This document shows, piece after piece, positions 46,837 through 57,284 of a stretch of DNA of 64,000 nt (position 1 is the first letter of the stretch; every line of letters begins with the position of its first letter). The position numbers and the translations under genes were made by a program. This stretch comes from Lentibacillus sp. Marseille-P4043. GTDB taxonomy: Bacteria; Bacillota; Bacilli; Bacillales; Amphibacillaceae. The notes beneath the pieces were generated by a model. That model had not been told where the DNA came from, did no database searches, and was given only the letters and a program-made list of their open reading frames with translations. The stretch is taken from assembly GCF_900258515.1 (NCBI RefSeq), contig NZ_LT984884.1:3035696-3099695 (forward strand), read 5' to 3'.

Positions 46837-48873
46837 TTATTCACCCTCTTCATATGAAACCGTTTTGTCAATTACTACGTCATCATCACGAATTACTTTA
46901 TATTCCGCATTCTGATCCGGTGCTATCGTTAATGTTATCGTAAATTCCGTGTCTTTCGTTATCGTTTCTTGTTCTGCTACATCAGATATAGAACGATTCG
47001 CATCCTCAATATAAATTTTTACAGTTTGTTCCTTTGGTTGTTCTTGAGTTTCATCAGCTGGTTGATCTGGGTTATATGCCACATTAAATGAAATCGTTTT
47101 TGATGCTGGTGGCTTTTCTTTTGGACCTGTCGAAATATATACATCAACCGTTGATCCTTCCTCTAATTTCGTATTCGGTTCCGGATCCTGTTTTATAACT
47201 TCTCCTTCAGTCGTGCTGTCCGAATGCTCTTCAATGACATTTATCTTAAAGTTTTGTTCATCAAGATATGCCTTCGCCTCGTCCTCTGTCATGCCCTTTA
47301 GATTGTTAAGAGATGCTAATTCCGGTCCATTACTGATTTCAAAAATAACTCTCGTTTCACCGGGGATAACTTCTGAATCTGGTGTCGGCTGGATTTGTGT
47401 AATGATTTGACCTGCTGGTTTATCCGAGTATTTCTTATAGGAAATAACTTCCTGATATTCCTCATCCTCCAGTAACCGTTTTACTTGACTAAAATCTTTG
47501 CCAACATAATCAGAAAAAGTTATCTTTTCCTTTCCTTGACTGACAAAAACCGTAACAGTTGAATCCTCTTTTACTGTTTTTCCGACACGAGGATCTGTTT
47601 TAACAACAATTCCTTCCTCAACATCTTCTGAATAAATCATTTCTTTTTCGCTTTTTAAATTTAATTTCTCTAATTTATCCACGGCATCATCGTATTCCAT
47701 ATCAACAACATCAGGAACATCTACATCTTTAGGTTGCAAAACCCCTGGAATGATAAAAAGTGCTGCTACGCCAGATGCCAGCAATATGAAAAGGATGACC
47801 GCAATAATGATCCACTTTTTCTTCTTGCTTTTGCCCTTATTCTTGTTCTTACTTTTATTTTTATTTTTCTTGTTTTTTTTAGGTTTTTTGACTGCATCTT
47901 CATTGTACTTTTTCGTATTTCCGTTTGTTTGGTGGACAATTGTATCCTGATTAGCAGGAAAATGTTGCAGTTGATCATCTGTAATAATTGGGATTGCCTT
48001 TGTTTCTTCCCCGACTTCAACTGGCGGTGTATATCTATCCTCATTTATCTTATCTGGGTCTAAAGCCGATTCAAGTGCATCTTCCATATCGTAGACAGTA
48101 TCATACCGATTCAATGGATCCTTTGTTGTTGCTTTTAGTACGATGTTTTCAACGCTTTGTGGAACATCCTGATTAAAACGTCTTACGGATGGTGTATCAC
48201 TTTGCAGATGCTTTAAAGCGATTGAAACCGGAGATTGCCCTGAAAATGGGAGCCTGCCTGTTAATAGTTCAAACAGTACAATTCCTAACGAATAAATATC
48301 CGACTTCTTAGTGGCCATACCTCCACGAGCTTGTTCTGGAGAAAGATAATGGACAGACCCTAATATTGAATTCGTCTGAGTCAATGATGTAGCACTAAGC
48401 GCAACGGCAATACCGAAATCCGTTACCTTGATTTGTCCATATGTATCAATTAAAATATTCTGTGGTTTAATATCACGGTGAACAATATCATTTGCATGTG
48501 CATGCGCAATTGCCGAACCAATTTGTTTCATAATATCTAATGCTTTTTCAACTTCAATTGGTCCGTATTTCTGTATGTATTCTTTCAATGTCATCCCATC
48601 GACATATTCCATTACCATATATAAAATATTATCCTCTTCACCAACATCGTAAATATTTACAATGTTTGGATGGGAAAGGCTCGTCGCTGACTGAGCTTCT
48701 CGATCAAAGCGGGCGATAAATTCCTCATCATTTGCATACTCAAGCCGTAAAACCTTTATTGCTACATCCCGATCCAGTATGATATCGTTCGCTAAATAGA
48801 CGTTGGCCATTCCACCGCCACCGATAGTTCCTTTAATCCGATAACGTTCATTCAATAGGTGCCCTTCTAACAC
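46837..48873 (-). CDS. prkC: PASTA-domain Ser/Thr protein kinase PrkC
   Basis: PrkC is a membrane kinase that senses muropeptides or lipid II and controls germination and cell-wall metabolism. The 678-residue product has a kinase domain (GGGGMANVY loop, Lys40, HRDIKPQN with Asp134, DFG at about 152), a lysine-rich juxtamembrane segment (about 326-353), one membrane helix (about 354-376), three PASTA repeats (about 385-590) and a C-terminal Ig-like extension. The start is GTG at 48873, overlapping prpC by 7 nt. Confidence 0.97.
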   Translation of the reverse strand: MLEGHLLNERYRIKGTIGGGGMANVYLANDIILDRDVAIKVLRLEYANDEEFIARFDREAQSATSLSHPNIVNIYDVGEEDNILYMVMEYVDGMTLKEYIQKYGPIEVEKALDIMKQIGSAIAHAHANDIVHRDIKPQNILIDTYGQIKVTDFGIAVALSATSLTQTNSILGSVHYLSPEQARGGMATKKSDIYSLGIVLFELLTGRLPFSGQSPVSIALKHLQSDTPSVRRFNQDVPQSVENIVLKATTKDPLNRYDTVYDMEDALESALDPDKINEDRYTPPVEVGEETKAIPIITDDQLQHFPANQDTIVHQTNGNTKKYNEDAVKKPKKNKKNKNKSKNKNKGKSKKKKWIIIAVILFILLASGVAALFIIPGVLQPKDVDVPDVVDMEYDDAVDKLEKLNLKSEKEMIYSEDVEEGIVVKTDPRVGKTVKEDSTVTVFVSQGKEKITFSDYVGKDFSQVKRLLEDEEYQEVISYKKYSDKPAGQIITQIQPTPDSEVIPGETRVIFEISNGPELASLNNLKGMTEDEAKAYLDEQNFKINVIEEHSDSTTEGEVIKQDPEPNTKLEEGSTVDVYISTGPKEKPPASKTISFNVAYNPDQPADETQEQPKEQTVKIYIEDANRSISDVAEQETITKDTEFTITLTIAPDQNAEYKVIRDDDVVIDKTVSYEEGE

Positions 48874-49628
48874 GGAATTTCACCTTCTTCCTGAGGAACG
48901 TCATGTTGGACAAGTATAAGTGAAATATTATCTTCGCCGCCTAGTTCATTCGCTAAATGAATCAACTGTTGTCCTTTTTCCTCCATATCCTGTTGACTTT
49001 GAATACGCTCACCCAACTCGTCATCTGTTAATTTATCGGTTAACCCATCGGTACACAATAATAAAATATTCCCGGAATCCCATTCAAGGCTTCGAATGTC
49101 TGATTCAACATACTCTTCTGTTCCGACGGCTTTCAATACAACATTTTTTCTAGGATGATGTTGTGCATCCTCTTTTGTAATTTGACCAGATTGAACAAGC
49201 GCATTTACCAATGAATGGTCTTCTGTTAGTTGATTAAAGCCATTTTCATTTACAAGATAGCAACGGCTGTCCCCAACATGTGCAATGGTGATAAATTCAT
49301 CAGTACAGATCGCAATTACAATTGTCGTACCCATTCCTTGACATTCTTCATTGTTTGATGCGTATTCAAATAATGCTTTATTCATTTCTTGGATGGAGTC
49401 TCTAAGCCAATTTTCGATTTCATCTGGTGTTTGAAGCTGATTACTTTGCTCCCATTTTTCCTTAATGAGAGTCGTGGCCATTTGACTAGCAACATCACCA
49501 GCTTTATGCCCACCCATACCATCAGCAATAATCGCTAAAAATTGACCATAACGGTTATGGTAAATCCCCCCGGAATCTTCGTTATGGTTTCTAATTTTAC
49601 CACGATCTGTAAAAAATTTACTTTTCAT
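48867..49628 (-). CDS. prpC: PP2C-type protein phosphatase PrpC (Stp)
   Basis: PrpC dephosphorylates PrkC and its targets. The ATG at 49628 (AAGGGGTGAAAGA upstream) gives 253 residues, matching B. subtilis. Metal-binding motifs are present: RNHNEDSGGI, IADGMGGHKAGDVAS, VGDSRCYLV and GGEDNISLILV. An in-frame codon at 49667 lacks a ribosome site. It follows rsmB; rlmN, usual here, is missing. Confidence 0.97.
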   Translation of the reverse strand: MKSKFFTDRGKIRNHNEDSGGIYHNRYGQFLAIIADGMGGHKAGDVASQMATTLIKEKWEQSNQLQTPDEIENWLRDSIQEMNKALFEYASNNEECQGMGTTIVIAICTDEFITIAHVGDSRCYLVNENGFNQLTEDHSLVNALVQSGQITKEDAQHHPRKNVVLKAVGTEEYVESDIRSLEWDSGNILLLCTDGLTDKLTDDELGERIQSQQDMEEKGQQLIHLANELGGEDNISLILVQHDVPQEEGEIPC

Positions 49629-49712
49629 TCTTTCACCCCTTAAAAACCTCGTTACCTCTCCAGTCATTACCTACATTATGACATGAAATAACCATGAAAA
49701 GAACGTTTTTTG

Positions 49713-51056
49713 TCACTTTTTTCTAAACCGTGTAAGGAAAAATCCATCCGTTTGAAATGTTTGCGGAAAAATCTGTAAACCATAGTCCGTTTTCCCTGGT
49801 GATTGATTTAAATCAGGCGGTAACCCCTCAAAAAAAGCTTGATCAATTTTATAATCAGTTTGTTGTTGTAAAAATGCTTTCACAACACCATCATTTTCTT
49901 CTTGGTCAACTGTACAAGTACTATATATCAATAAACCACCTTTTTTCAATAGTGGCGCAACATGTTGCAAAATATCGCTTTGAATTTGAGCTAATCGTCC
50001 AATATCTGCTTCACTTTTATTGTATTTAATCTCCGGTTTACCACGTATAACACCCAAGCCTGAGCATGGTGCATCAACAAGAATCCGATCAAAGCTCCCT
50101 TTTTCGTGAATAGTTTGTAGCTTTCTTGCATCTGCCTGATTCGCAATGATGTTGGACAAACTGAGATCCAATCCTTTTTTTTCGATCATTTTTGCTTTCT
50201 TCGAATGAAGGTCGTATGCATGTATTGTCCCTTGATTTTCCATTTTTTCAGCAATATGTGTTGCCTTTCCACCTGGTGCACTACATGCATCCAAAACTTG
50301 CATACCTGGTTCTACATCGAACATTTCAGCAACAAGCATCGAACTTTGATCTTGAATCGTGATGTAACCATCGTTAAACAAGTCTGTTTTTAAAATATTC
50401 CCCTTATCAACAATAATACCTTGATTTGAAAAGTCTGATGTTCTTACTTCCAGCCCTTGCTCACGCAAAATATTTATCGCCTCTTGTCGGGAAATTTTTA
50501 ATGGTTGTACACGAATAGCTAATGGCTTTCGCATTAAATTTGCTTCACACATCTCCGTAGTAATCTGTTCCCCATACATGGTCAGCCAACGATTCACAAG
50601 CCACTCCGGATGACTTGTTTCAATTGATAGTCGTACAGCCGTGTCCTTAATTGCTGTTGTTTCCGGAACCCCATTACGCTGCACGCTTCTTAGCACACCA
50701 TTTACAAACGAAGCGATTCCCTTATGCCCTTTGTGTTTCGCAATTTCAACTGCCTCATGAATGATTGCATGATCTGGGATCTTATCTAAGAAAACCATTT
50801 GATAAACAGACATCCGTAATAGCATCCGTACCCAGGGCGCTACTTTTTTCTGAGAATCGACAAAGGAATTCAAATAAAAATCCAATGTCAATTTGCGTTG
50901 AAACGTTCCATAGACAATTTCAGTTAATAGCCCCTCATCTTTCGGACTAACTTTACCTGTTTTAAGCTGATAGTTAATTAATAAGTGGCTATAGGCTCCG
51001 TCTTTCTCCATTCTTACTAAAATATCGACAATTGTTGCTCTTAAATCATTACTCAT
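49713..51056 (-). CDS. rsmB: 16S rRNA (cytosine-967-C5)-methyltransferase RsmB
   Basis: RsmB methylates C967 of 16S rRNA. The 447-residue product has a NusB-like N-terminal domain (residues 1-140) and a Rossmann methyltransferase with DACSAPGGKATHIAE, VDAPCSGLGVIRGKPEIK and STCTVDQEEN, which hold the two catalytic cysteines. It starts just after the fmt stop. Confidence 0.96.
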   Translation of the reverse strand: MSNDLRATIVDILVRMEKDGAYSHLLINYQLKTGKVSPKDEGLLTEIVYGTFQRKLTLDFYLNSFVDSQKKVAPWVRMLLRMSVYQMVFLDKIPDHAIIHEAVEIAKHKGHKGIASFVNGVLRSVQRNGVPETTAIKDTAVRLSIETSHPEWLVNRWLTMYGEQITTEMCEANLMRKPLAIRVQPLKISRQEAINILREQGLEVRTSDFSNQGIIVDKGNILKTDLFNDGYITIQDQSSMLVAEMFDVEPGMQVLDACSAPGGKATHIAEKMENQGTIHAYDLHSKKAKMIEKKGLDLSLSNIIANQADARKLQTIHEKGSFDRILVDAPCSGLGVIRGKPEIKYNKSEADIGRLAQIQSDILQHVAPLLKKGGLLIYSTCTVDQEENDGVVKAFLQQQTDYKIDQAFFEGLPPDLNQSPGKTDYGLQIFPQTFQTDGFFLTRFRKK

Positions 51057-51059
51057 CTA

Positions 51060-51998
51060 TCAATCACCCATTTTCATTCCTGGTTTGATCCGATCCGGTG
51101 AACCATGCAAATATTGCTTAACTGTCATTCGTTTTTTGCCTGCTGGTTGAATTTCTTTGATTCGTAAACCTTGGTGATTTCCACAGATTACGGTAAATGC
51201 TTCCTCATCAATTTCTATAATCTCACCAGGTATTCCGTCATATGTTTTATTATCGACTTCTCCCCACCATATCTTCATTGGTTTATTTTGATAGGTTGTA
51301 AAAGCAACAGGCCAAGGATTTAGTCCTCTAATTTGGTTGTAAATATCAATGTTATGATTATTCCAGTCAATTTTCTCCTGTTCGCGTTTAATATTGGCTG
51401 CAAATGTTGCTTCTTGGTCATTTTGTTTAATTGGTGTAATAGAATGTGCTGCTAGTTTGGGCAATGTTTCCAGTAATAAATCAGCACCCGCTTGGGATAG
51501 TTTATCATGTAGTAACCCAACAGTATCATCTTTAGCAATTGGCACTTTTGCTTGCGTTAAAATATCTCCGGCATCTAATTTCTCTACCATATACATAATG
51601 GTTACACCAGTTTCTTGCTTTCCTTGCAAAATAGCATAATGGATTGGTGCACCACCACGAAGTTCCGGTAACAGGGATGCATGAACATTAATACACCCAT
51701 ATTCTGGCGCTGTTAACAACTCTACAGGCAATATTTGCCCGTACGCTGCCGTAATAATTAAATCCGGCTTATAATCAATTATTTTTTGATAATCATTCTT
51801 TAGTTTTTCAGGTTGAAAGACTGGGATATTGAGCCCTTCCGCAGCTTCCTTCACAGGTGGCGGTGTTAGCACCTTCTTTCTTCCTTTTGGTCGATCTGGC
51901 TGTGTAACGGCTAACACTACATTATAATTAGCCTCTATTAGAGCTTGTAGAATAGGTACTGAAAAATCCGGTGTCCCCATAAATACAATTCGTTCCAT
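51060..51998 (-). CDS. fmt: Methionyl-tRNA formyltransferase
   Basis: Fmt formylates initiator Met-tRNA. The 312-residue product has the N-terminal formyltransferase domain ([47 protein letters not shown]) and a C-terminal OB domain ending [15 protein letters not shown]. It follows priA by 15 nt. The deformylase gene def, its usual neighbour, is absent. Confidence 0.97.
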   Translation of the reverse strand: MERIVFMGTPDFSVPILQALIEANYNVVLAVTQPDRPKGRKKVLTPPPVKEAAEGLNIPVFQPEKLKNDYQKIIDYKPDLIITAAYGQILPVELLTAPEYGCINVHASLLPELRGGAPIHYAILQGKQETGVTIMYMVEKLDAGDILTQAKVPIAKDDTVGLLHDKLSQAGADLLLETLPKLAAHSITPIKQNDQEATFAANIKREQEKIDWNNHNIDIYNQIRGLNPWPVAFTTYQNKPMKIWWGEVDNKTYDGIPGEIIEIDEEAFTVICGNHQGLRIKEIQPAGKKRMTVKQYLHGSPDRIKPGMKMGD

Positions 51999-52013
51999 CT
52001 AAATCCCTACTTC

Positions 52014-54422
52014 CTACATCAATTGATATGGTTGCATGTCTACTGTAATCAGTAAATCATCTTTCCTGACATCTTCATCAAATTGTTGAATTATTTTTTT
52101 GATTAGTTTTCTTAATTGCGGTTCATGCTTGTATTTTATCATGCATTGATAGCGATATCTATCCTTCACACGCGTGATGGGCGACGGGGTCGGTCCTAAC
52201 ACAACCGTATTGTTACTGACATGATTCATCAGTAATTGCACAATCTTTTGCGTCGTTTGAACAGCTTTCACCTGATTCTCATGTGAAATCGTCATTAAAA
52301 CTAAATAGACATATGGTGGATATTGAAACGTTTTTCGTGTATTCATTTCCGTTAAATAAAATTGAGAATAATCATACGTACTTGCAAGCTCAATACTATA
52401 ATGATCTGGTGTATAGGTCTGAACGATGACTTCACCGGGTAATTCATGTCTACCTGCTCTACCACTTACCTGTGTTAATAGTTGGAAAGTCTTTTCAGAT
52501 GCCCGGAAATCAGGCAAATGTAACATGGAATCAGCGGTTAATACACCAACTAGTGTGACATTCTCAAAATCAAGACCTTTCGCAATCATTTGTGTCCCCA
52601 GCAAAATATCTGCTTCCCGATTGGCAAATTGCTTTAATAGCTTTTCATGCGCACCTTTTCTCCTTGTTGTGTCAACATCCATTCGAATGACACGTGCTTC
52701 TGGGATAAGTTGGGTTAATGCCTCCTCCACCCGTTGTGTCCCTGTACCAAAATAACGAATTAAATCACTATTACATTCCGGACAAATCATTGGCATTGGT
52801 TCTTCATACGAACAATAATGACATTTTAATTGATTGCTATTCTTGTGGAATGTTAATGCAATATCACAATGCGGACATTCTTTAACATGTCCACAATCAC
52901 GACACATGACAAATGTTGAGTATCCCCGCCTGTTTAATAGCAATACAACTTGTTCGTTCTTCGCAATACAGTTCTCCATTTTTTCTTTTAAACGTCTTGA
53001 AAACATTGTACGATTACCAGCATGAAGTTCGTTACGCATATCGACAATTTGGACTTCGGGCATCCCTTTATCGTTCGTTCGTTTTGTCAAAGTAGCTAAT
53101 TGATAAACACCTTTTTGTGCCCTTGCATATGACTCTAATGTTGGGGTTGCACTGCCAAGTATAACTGGACATTGGTGGACTTCCCCGCGATAAATTGCTA
53201 CATCCCTGGCATGATAACGTGGTTGATCTTCTTGTTTATAACTATTTTCATGTTCTTCATCGATAATAATAATACCAATATTTTCAAATGGAGCGAAAAT
53301 GGCTGACCTAGCGCCAACAACTACTTGTACTTCCTTTCGATGGATGCGTCGCCATTCATCATACTTTTCTCCACTCGATAAAGCACTATGCAACACAGCC
53401 ACATTTGAACCAAATCTTCCTTTAAAACGATGTACCATTTGGGGTGTGAGAGAAATTTCCGGAACTAGCACGATTGCTTCTTCCCCATTTTGAATCACAT
53501 CTTGTATCGCCTGTAAATAAATCTCTGTCTTCCCACTACCCGTTACACCATGTAAGAGAAAGACATCATGTTGTCCTTGTGAAATCTTCTGTTTAATCGG
53601 ATTAATTGCCTGTTGTTGTTGTTCAGTAAGTTCCAATGCATTTGTTTTTGCAATCGCATCATCATCATATGGGTTACGAAACACTTCAACTTTCGATGAT
53701 GCCAGCAAACCCCTATCAATTAATTTTTTAATCGTCGGTTGTGTTGTCTCTAAATAACGAATTAATTTAGGCTGTTCAATTGGGTCAGGATATTCAATAA
53801 AAAAACCTAACAGTTCCCGTTGTTTTTTTGCATTTTTTGCTACATCATATAATGCTTCTTCAAGTAAATACGTCTCTTTCGCTGGCTGTACCATCGTAAC
53901 GTACTTTTTTGTTATTTTCGATTTCACAAGATAGTTAACGGCAACATCGCCATCTTGAATTGCTTTTTGTACATGGTAATAACGAATAGACCTATTTGCC
54001 AGCTCTTCATATGGAATGGAATCACGTCCAGCGAAAACCATTTCTAAATCGTCTGACAACCGTTCTTCCGTCAACCGAACAAGTTCTTTTTTATATTGAG
54101 ATTTTAATACTTGTGGCAGCATTGCTTGGTATGAGGTGATATACAAGCTTAATGTCTGATCTGCGAGCCATTTTCCAAGTTTTAGTAATTCATCTGTTAA
54201 AACTGGTGTTAAATCCAATACATCAATGATCTTTTTTAGCCCTTTGTGTGTTGACTCCGAAATCAGTTCAACAACAAAACCCATAATTTTTCGAGGCCCA
54301 AATGGCACGATTACTCGCATTCCCTTTGTGATCACCTGCTGGAAGTGATCCGGGATTAGATAATCAAAAGTCTGATTAATTGAACTGGCCGGAACATCTA
54401 CAATAACTTTTGCTATTTTCAC
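52014..54422 (-). CDS. priA: Primosomal protein N' (replication restart helicase PriA)
   Basis: PriA reloads the replisome at stalled forks. The 802-residue product has the 3'-DNA-binding N-terminus, Walker A GVTGSGKTEIYLQ, DEEHENSYKQ, the eight-cysteine zinc region (CRDCGHVKECPHC, CHYCSYE, CPECNSD), and helicase motifs TQMIAKGLDFENVTLVGV and QVSGRAGR. The start is GTG at 54422, overlapping coaBC by 4 nt. Confidence 0.97.
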   Translation of the reverse strand: MKIAKVIVDVPASSINQTFDYLIPDHFQQVITKGMRVIVPFGPRKIMGFVVELISESTHKGLKKIIDVLDLTPVLTDELLKLGKWLADQTLSLYITSYQAMLPQVLKSQYKKELVRLTEERLSDDLEMVFAGRDSIPYEELANRSIRYYHVQKAIQDGDVAVNYLVKSKITKKYVTMVQPAKETYLLEEALYDVAKNAKKQRELLGFFIEYPDPIEQPKLIRYLETTQPTIKKLIDRGLLASSKVEVFRNPYDDDAIAKTNALELTEQQQQAINPIKQKISQGQHDVFLLHGVTGSGKTEIYLQAIQDVIQNGEEAIVLVPEISLTPQMVHRFKGRFGSNVAVLHSALSSGEKYDEWRRIHRKEVQVVVGARSAIFAPFENIGIIIIDEEHENSYKQEDQPRYHARDVAIYRGEVHQCPVILGSATPTLESYARAQKGVYQLATLTKRTNDKGMPEVQIVDMRNELHAGNRTMFSRRLKEKMENCIAKNEQVVLLLNRRGYSTFVMCRDCGHVKECPHCDIALTFHKNSNQLKCHYCSYEEPMPMICPECNSDLIRYFGTGTQRVEEALTQLIPEARVIRMDVDTTRRKGAHEKLLKQFANREADILLGTQMIAKGLDFENVTLVGVLTADSMLHLPDFRASEKTFQLLTQVSGRAGRHELPGEVIVQTYTPDHYSIELASTYDYSQFYLTEMNTRKTFQYPPYVYLVLMTISHENQVKAVQTTQKIVQLLMNHVSNNTVVLGPTPSPITRVKDRYRYQCMIKYKHEPQLRKLIKKIIQQFDEDVRKDDLLITVDMQPYQLM

Positions 54423-55627
54423 TTCGCTTCATCCTTCATATCACGGTGAATTAACGTCAGTATCTTTTCAGCCATTTCCTGTTTTGTTGATAAGGCAAGT
54501 TCAGTTGATTGTAAATCTTTATTTAAATATGTAGCCACATTCATATCTCCACCAAATCCTGCACCTTCTGTTGAAACATCATTGATGACAATGGCATCCA
54601 GTTGTTTTTTTTGTAATTTGTTTTTGCCATAATCTAAGACATTTGTCGTTTCCGCAGCGAATCCTACTAAAAATTGATGGGTCTTCACTTCTCCTAGCGA
54701 CTGTAAAATATCTCTCGTTCGTTCCATTTCAATCTGCCAGGTGCCTTCCTGTTTTTTCATTTTTTCTTGAAAAACCTGTTTTGGCCGGTAATCGGCAACT
54801 GCTGCAGCCTTTATAACAATATCGCTTTCTAAGAAATAGTGATTCATTGCCTCATACATTTCCTCTGCTGTTGTTACATCAATTCTACGTACATTGTTTT
54901 TAGACAGTTCAAGGTTAGTTGGGCCAGATACAAGCGTAACTTCCGCTCCAAAGTTAGCGGCAGCTTCAGCCAATGCAAATCCCATTTTGCCTGTTGAACG
55001 ATTGGTGAAAAATCTTACTGGATCAATTTGTTCACGCGTCGGGCCTGCTGAAACTAATACTTTTTTTCCTGTTAAAATAGAACTTTTCGCTTGGTGCTGT
55101 TGAACCACTTTAACTATTTGCTCTGGTTCCTCTAGTCGGCCTTTGCCAACATAACCACACGCTAAATAACCTGCACCAGGTTCAATAAAATGATACCCCC
55201 ATTTTTCCAATTGCTGCATATTTTGAATAACAGCAGGATGTGCATACATATGAACATTCATTGCCGGAGCAACATATATGCTAGCTTGGGTAGCCAATAA
55301 GGTTGTGGAAAGCATATCATCGGCAATCCCACCAGCAATTTTCCCAATAATGTTTGCTGTCGCCGGAGCGATAATCACAATATCTGCCCAGTCCGCTACA
55401 TCGATATGAGCAATTTTCTTCGTATCCTTCTCGTCGAATGTATCAATATAAACGGGATTCCTTGATAACGCTTGAAATGTTAATGGGGAAACGAATTTAG
55501 CAGCGTTCTCTGTCATCATTACTTTCACATTGGCACCCGCTTGGGTCAGTTTACTTGTTAATGCACATGCCTTATATACTGCAATTCCACCAGAAACCCC
55601 TAAAAGAATATTTTTATTTTCAACCAT
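54419..55627 (-). CDS. coaBC: Bifunctional phosphopantothenoylcysteine decarboxylase/synthetase CoaBC
   Basis: CoaBC makes phosphopantetheine in two steps of CoA synthesis. The ATG at 55627 (AAAGGGGACAATCAG upstream) gives 402 residues. The CoaC part has NILLGVSGGIAVYKACAL, the FMN-binding PAMNVHMYAHPAVIQNM and active-site Cys in YLACGYVGKGRLEEPEQI. The CoaB part has FFTNRSTGKMGFALAEA and KAAAVADYRPK. An open frame to 55663 lacks a ribosome site. Confidence 0.96.
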   Translation of the reverse strand: MVENKNILLGVSGGIAVYKACALTSKLTQAGANVKVMMTENAAKFVSPLTFQALSRNPVYIDTFDEKDTKKIAHIDVADWADIVIIAPATANIIGKIAGGIADDMLSTTLLATQASIYVAPAMNVHMYAHPAVIQNMQQLEKWGYHFIEPGAGYLACGYVGKGRLEEPEQIVKVVQQHQAKSSILTGKKVLVSAGPTREQIDPVRFFTNRSTGKMGFALAEAAANFGAEVTLVSGPTNLELSKNNVRRIDVTTAEEMYEAMNHYFLESDIVIKAAAVADYRPKQVFQEKMKKQEGTWQIEMERTRDILQSLGEVKTHQFLVGFAAETTNVLDYGKNKLQKKQLDAIVINDVSTEGAGFGGDMNVATYLNKDLQSTELALSTKQEMAEKILTLIHRDMKDEAK

Positions 55628-55690
55628 CTGATTGTCCCCTTTCAGGTTGCATACTCTAATCATACATAATGGATGGATTATAAAACAAAT

Positions 55691-55723
55691 AATACCCTCG
55701 CAAATTAGGAAGGCGAGGGTATT
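55691..55723. terminator. Strong hairpin between rpoZ and coaBC
   Basis: AATACCCTCGC (55691-55701) and GCGAGGGTATT (55713-55723) are a perfect 11-bp inverted repeat. On the minus strand it is followed by ATTTGTTTTATAATCC, a poor T run, so it may be a terminator for the remA-gmk-rpoZ transcript or a structured leader of coaBC. Confidence 0.6.
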
Positions 55724-55747
55724 CTATGCTTTTGAAAAGCTAAGAAA

Positions 55748-56107
55748 GTATAAAATTTGGCTTTAATTTGCTTTTGGCATAACGAGCCACGTCCAGCTCC
55801 AGCGCCCAGCGACTAGCGCGACTTCCCTCACCTCCTGCCCCACACGAGGTGGGGTAGTTCGACGTTGCCACAGGACGTGGCGTTCTTAGTCGAGCTTCCT
55901 TATCGGTTCAAGTATAAAGGAAGGCCGACTAAAACCGGACTTTGCGTCCAACGTCGGCATACCCCTTTTTTAGTGGCATGTTTCCTTTATCTCCTACGGT
56001 AGGAATGTTCGGTTAAGATCGCTGCTTTGCGCAGCAACACTGAACCACCCTGCTTGGCAGGGCGCAGTCCGTACGTCGCTACCCGGTCGCTTGCGCTTTT
56101 GTTCTGA
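55748..56107. repeat. Long multi-hairpin repeat between rpoZ and coaBC
   Basis: This 360-bp stretch fills most of the 482-nt gene-free gap and ends 2 nt from the rpoZ stop codon. It is more GC-rich than its surroundings and contains nested stems: GCCACGTCC with GGACGTGGC, CCCCAC with GTGGGG, GCCAC with GTGGC, TTAGTCG/CTTCCTT with AAGGAAG/CGACTAA, GGAC with GTCC, and GCTGC-GCAGC and CCTGC-GCAGG hairpins. Minus-strand end: CAGAACAAAAGCGCAAGCGA. I have seen this kind of sequence as a dispersed Bacillaceae repeat but cannot give a family name. The 5' plus-strand edge recurs at 62800-62851. Confidence 0.8.
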
Positions 56108-56109
56108 AA

Positions 56110-57196
<1,087 letters not shown>

Positions 57197-57250
57197 TAGT
57201 TAGTTCCCCCTTAAAATTCAAAAACCACTCATCTGTATCTAGTTCATTCT

Positions 57251-57280
57251 ATTATAAGGAAAAAGAAATACAAAATACAA
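57251..57280 (-). promoter_or_regulatory. Candidate promoter for remA-gmk-rpoZ
   Basis: TTGTAT (57280-57275) and a perfect TATAAT (57256-57251) are 18 nt apart on the minus strand, about 54 nt before remA. Confidence 0.55.
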
Positions 57281-57284
57281 GCTA

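Noticed and set aside
47734..48063. Plus-strand Phe/Leu-rich frames opposite prkC
   Set aside because: Antisense of the lysine-rich juxtamembrane segment, which yields artificial hydrophobic sequences.
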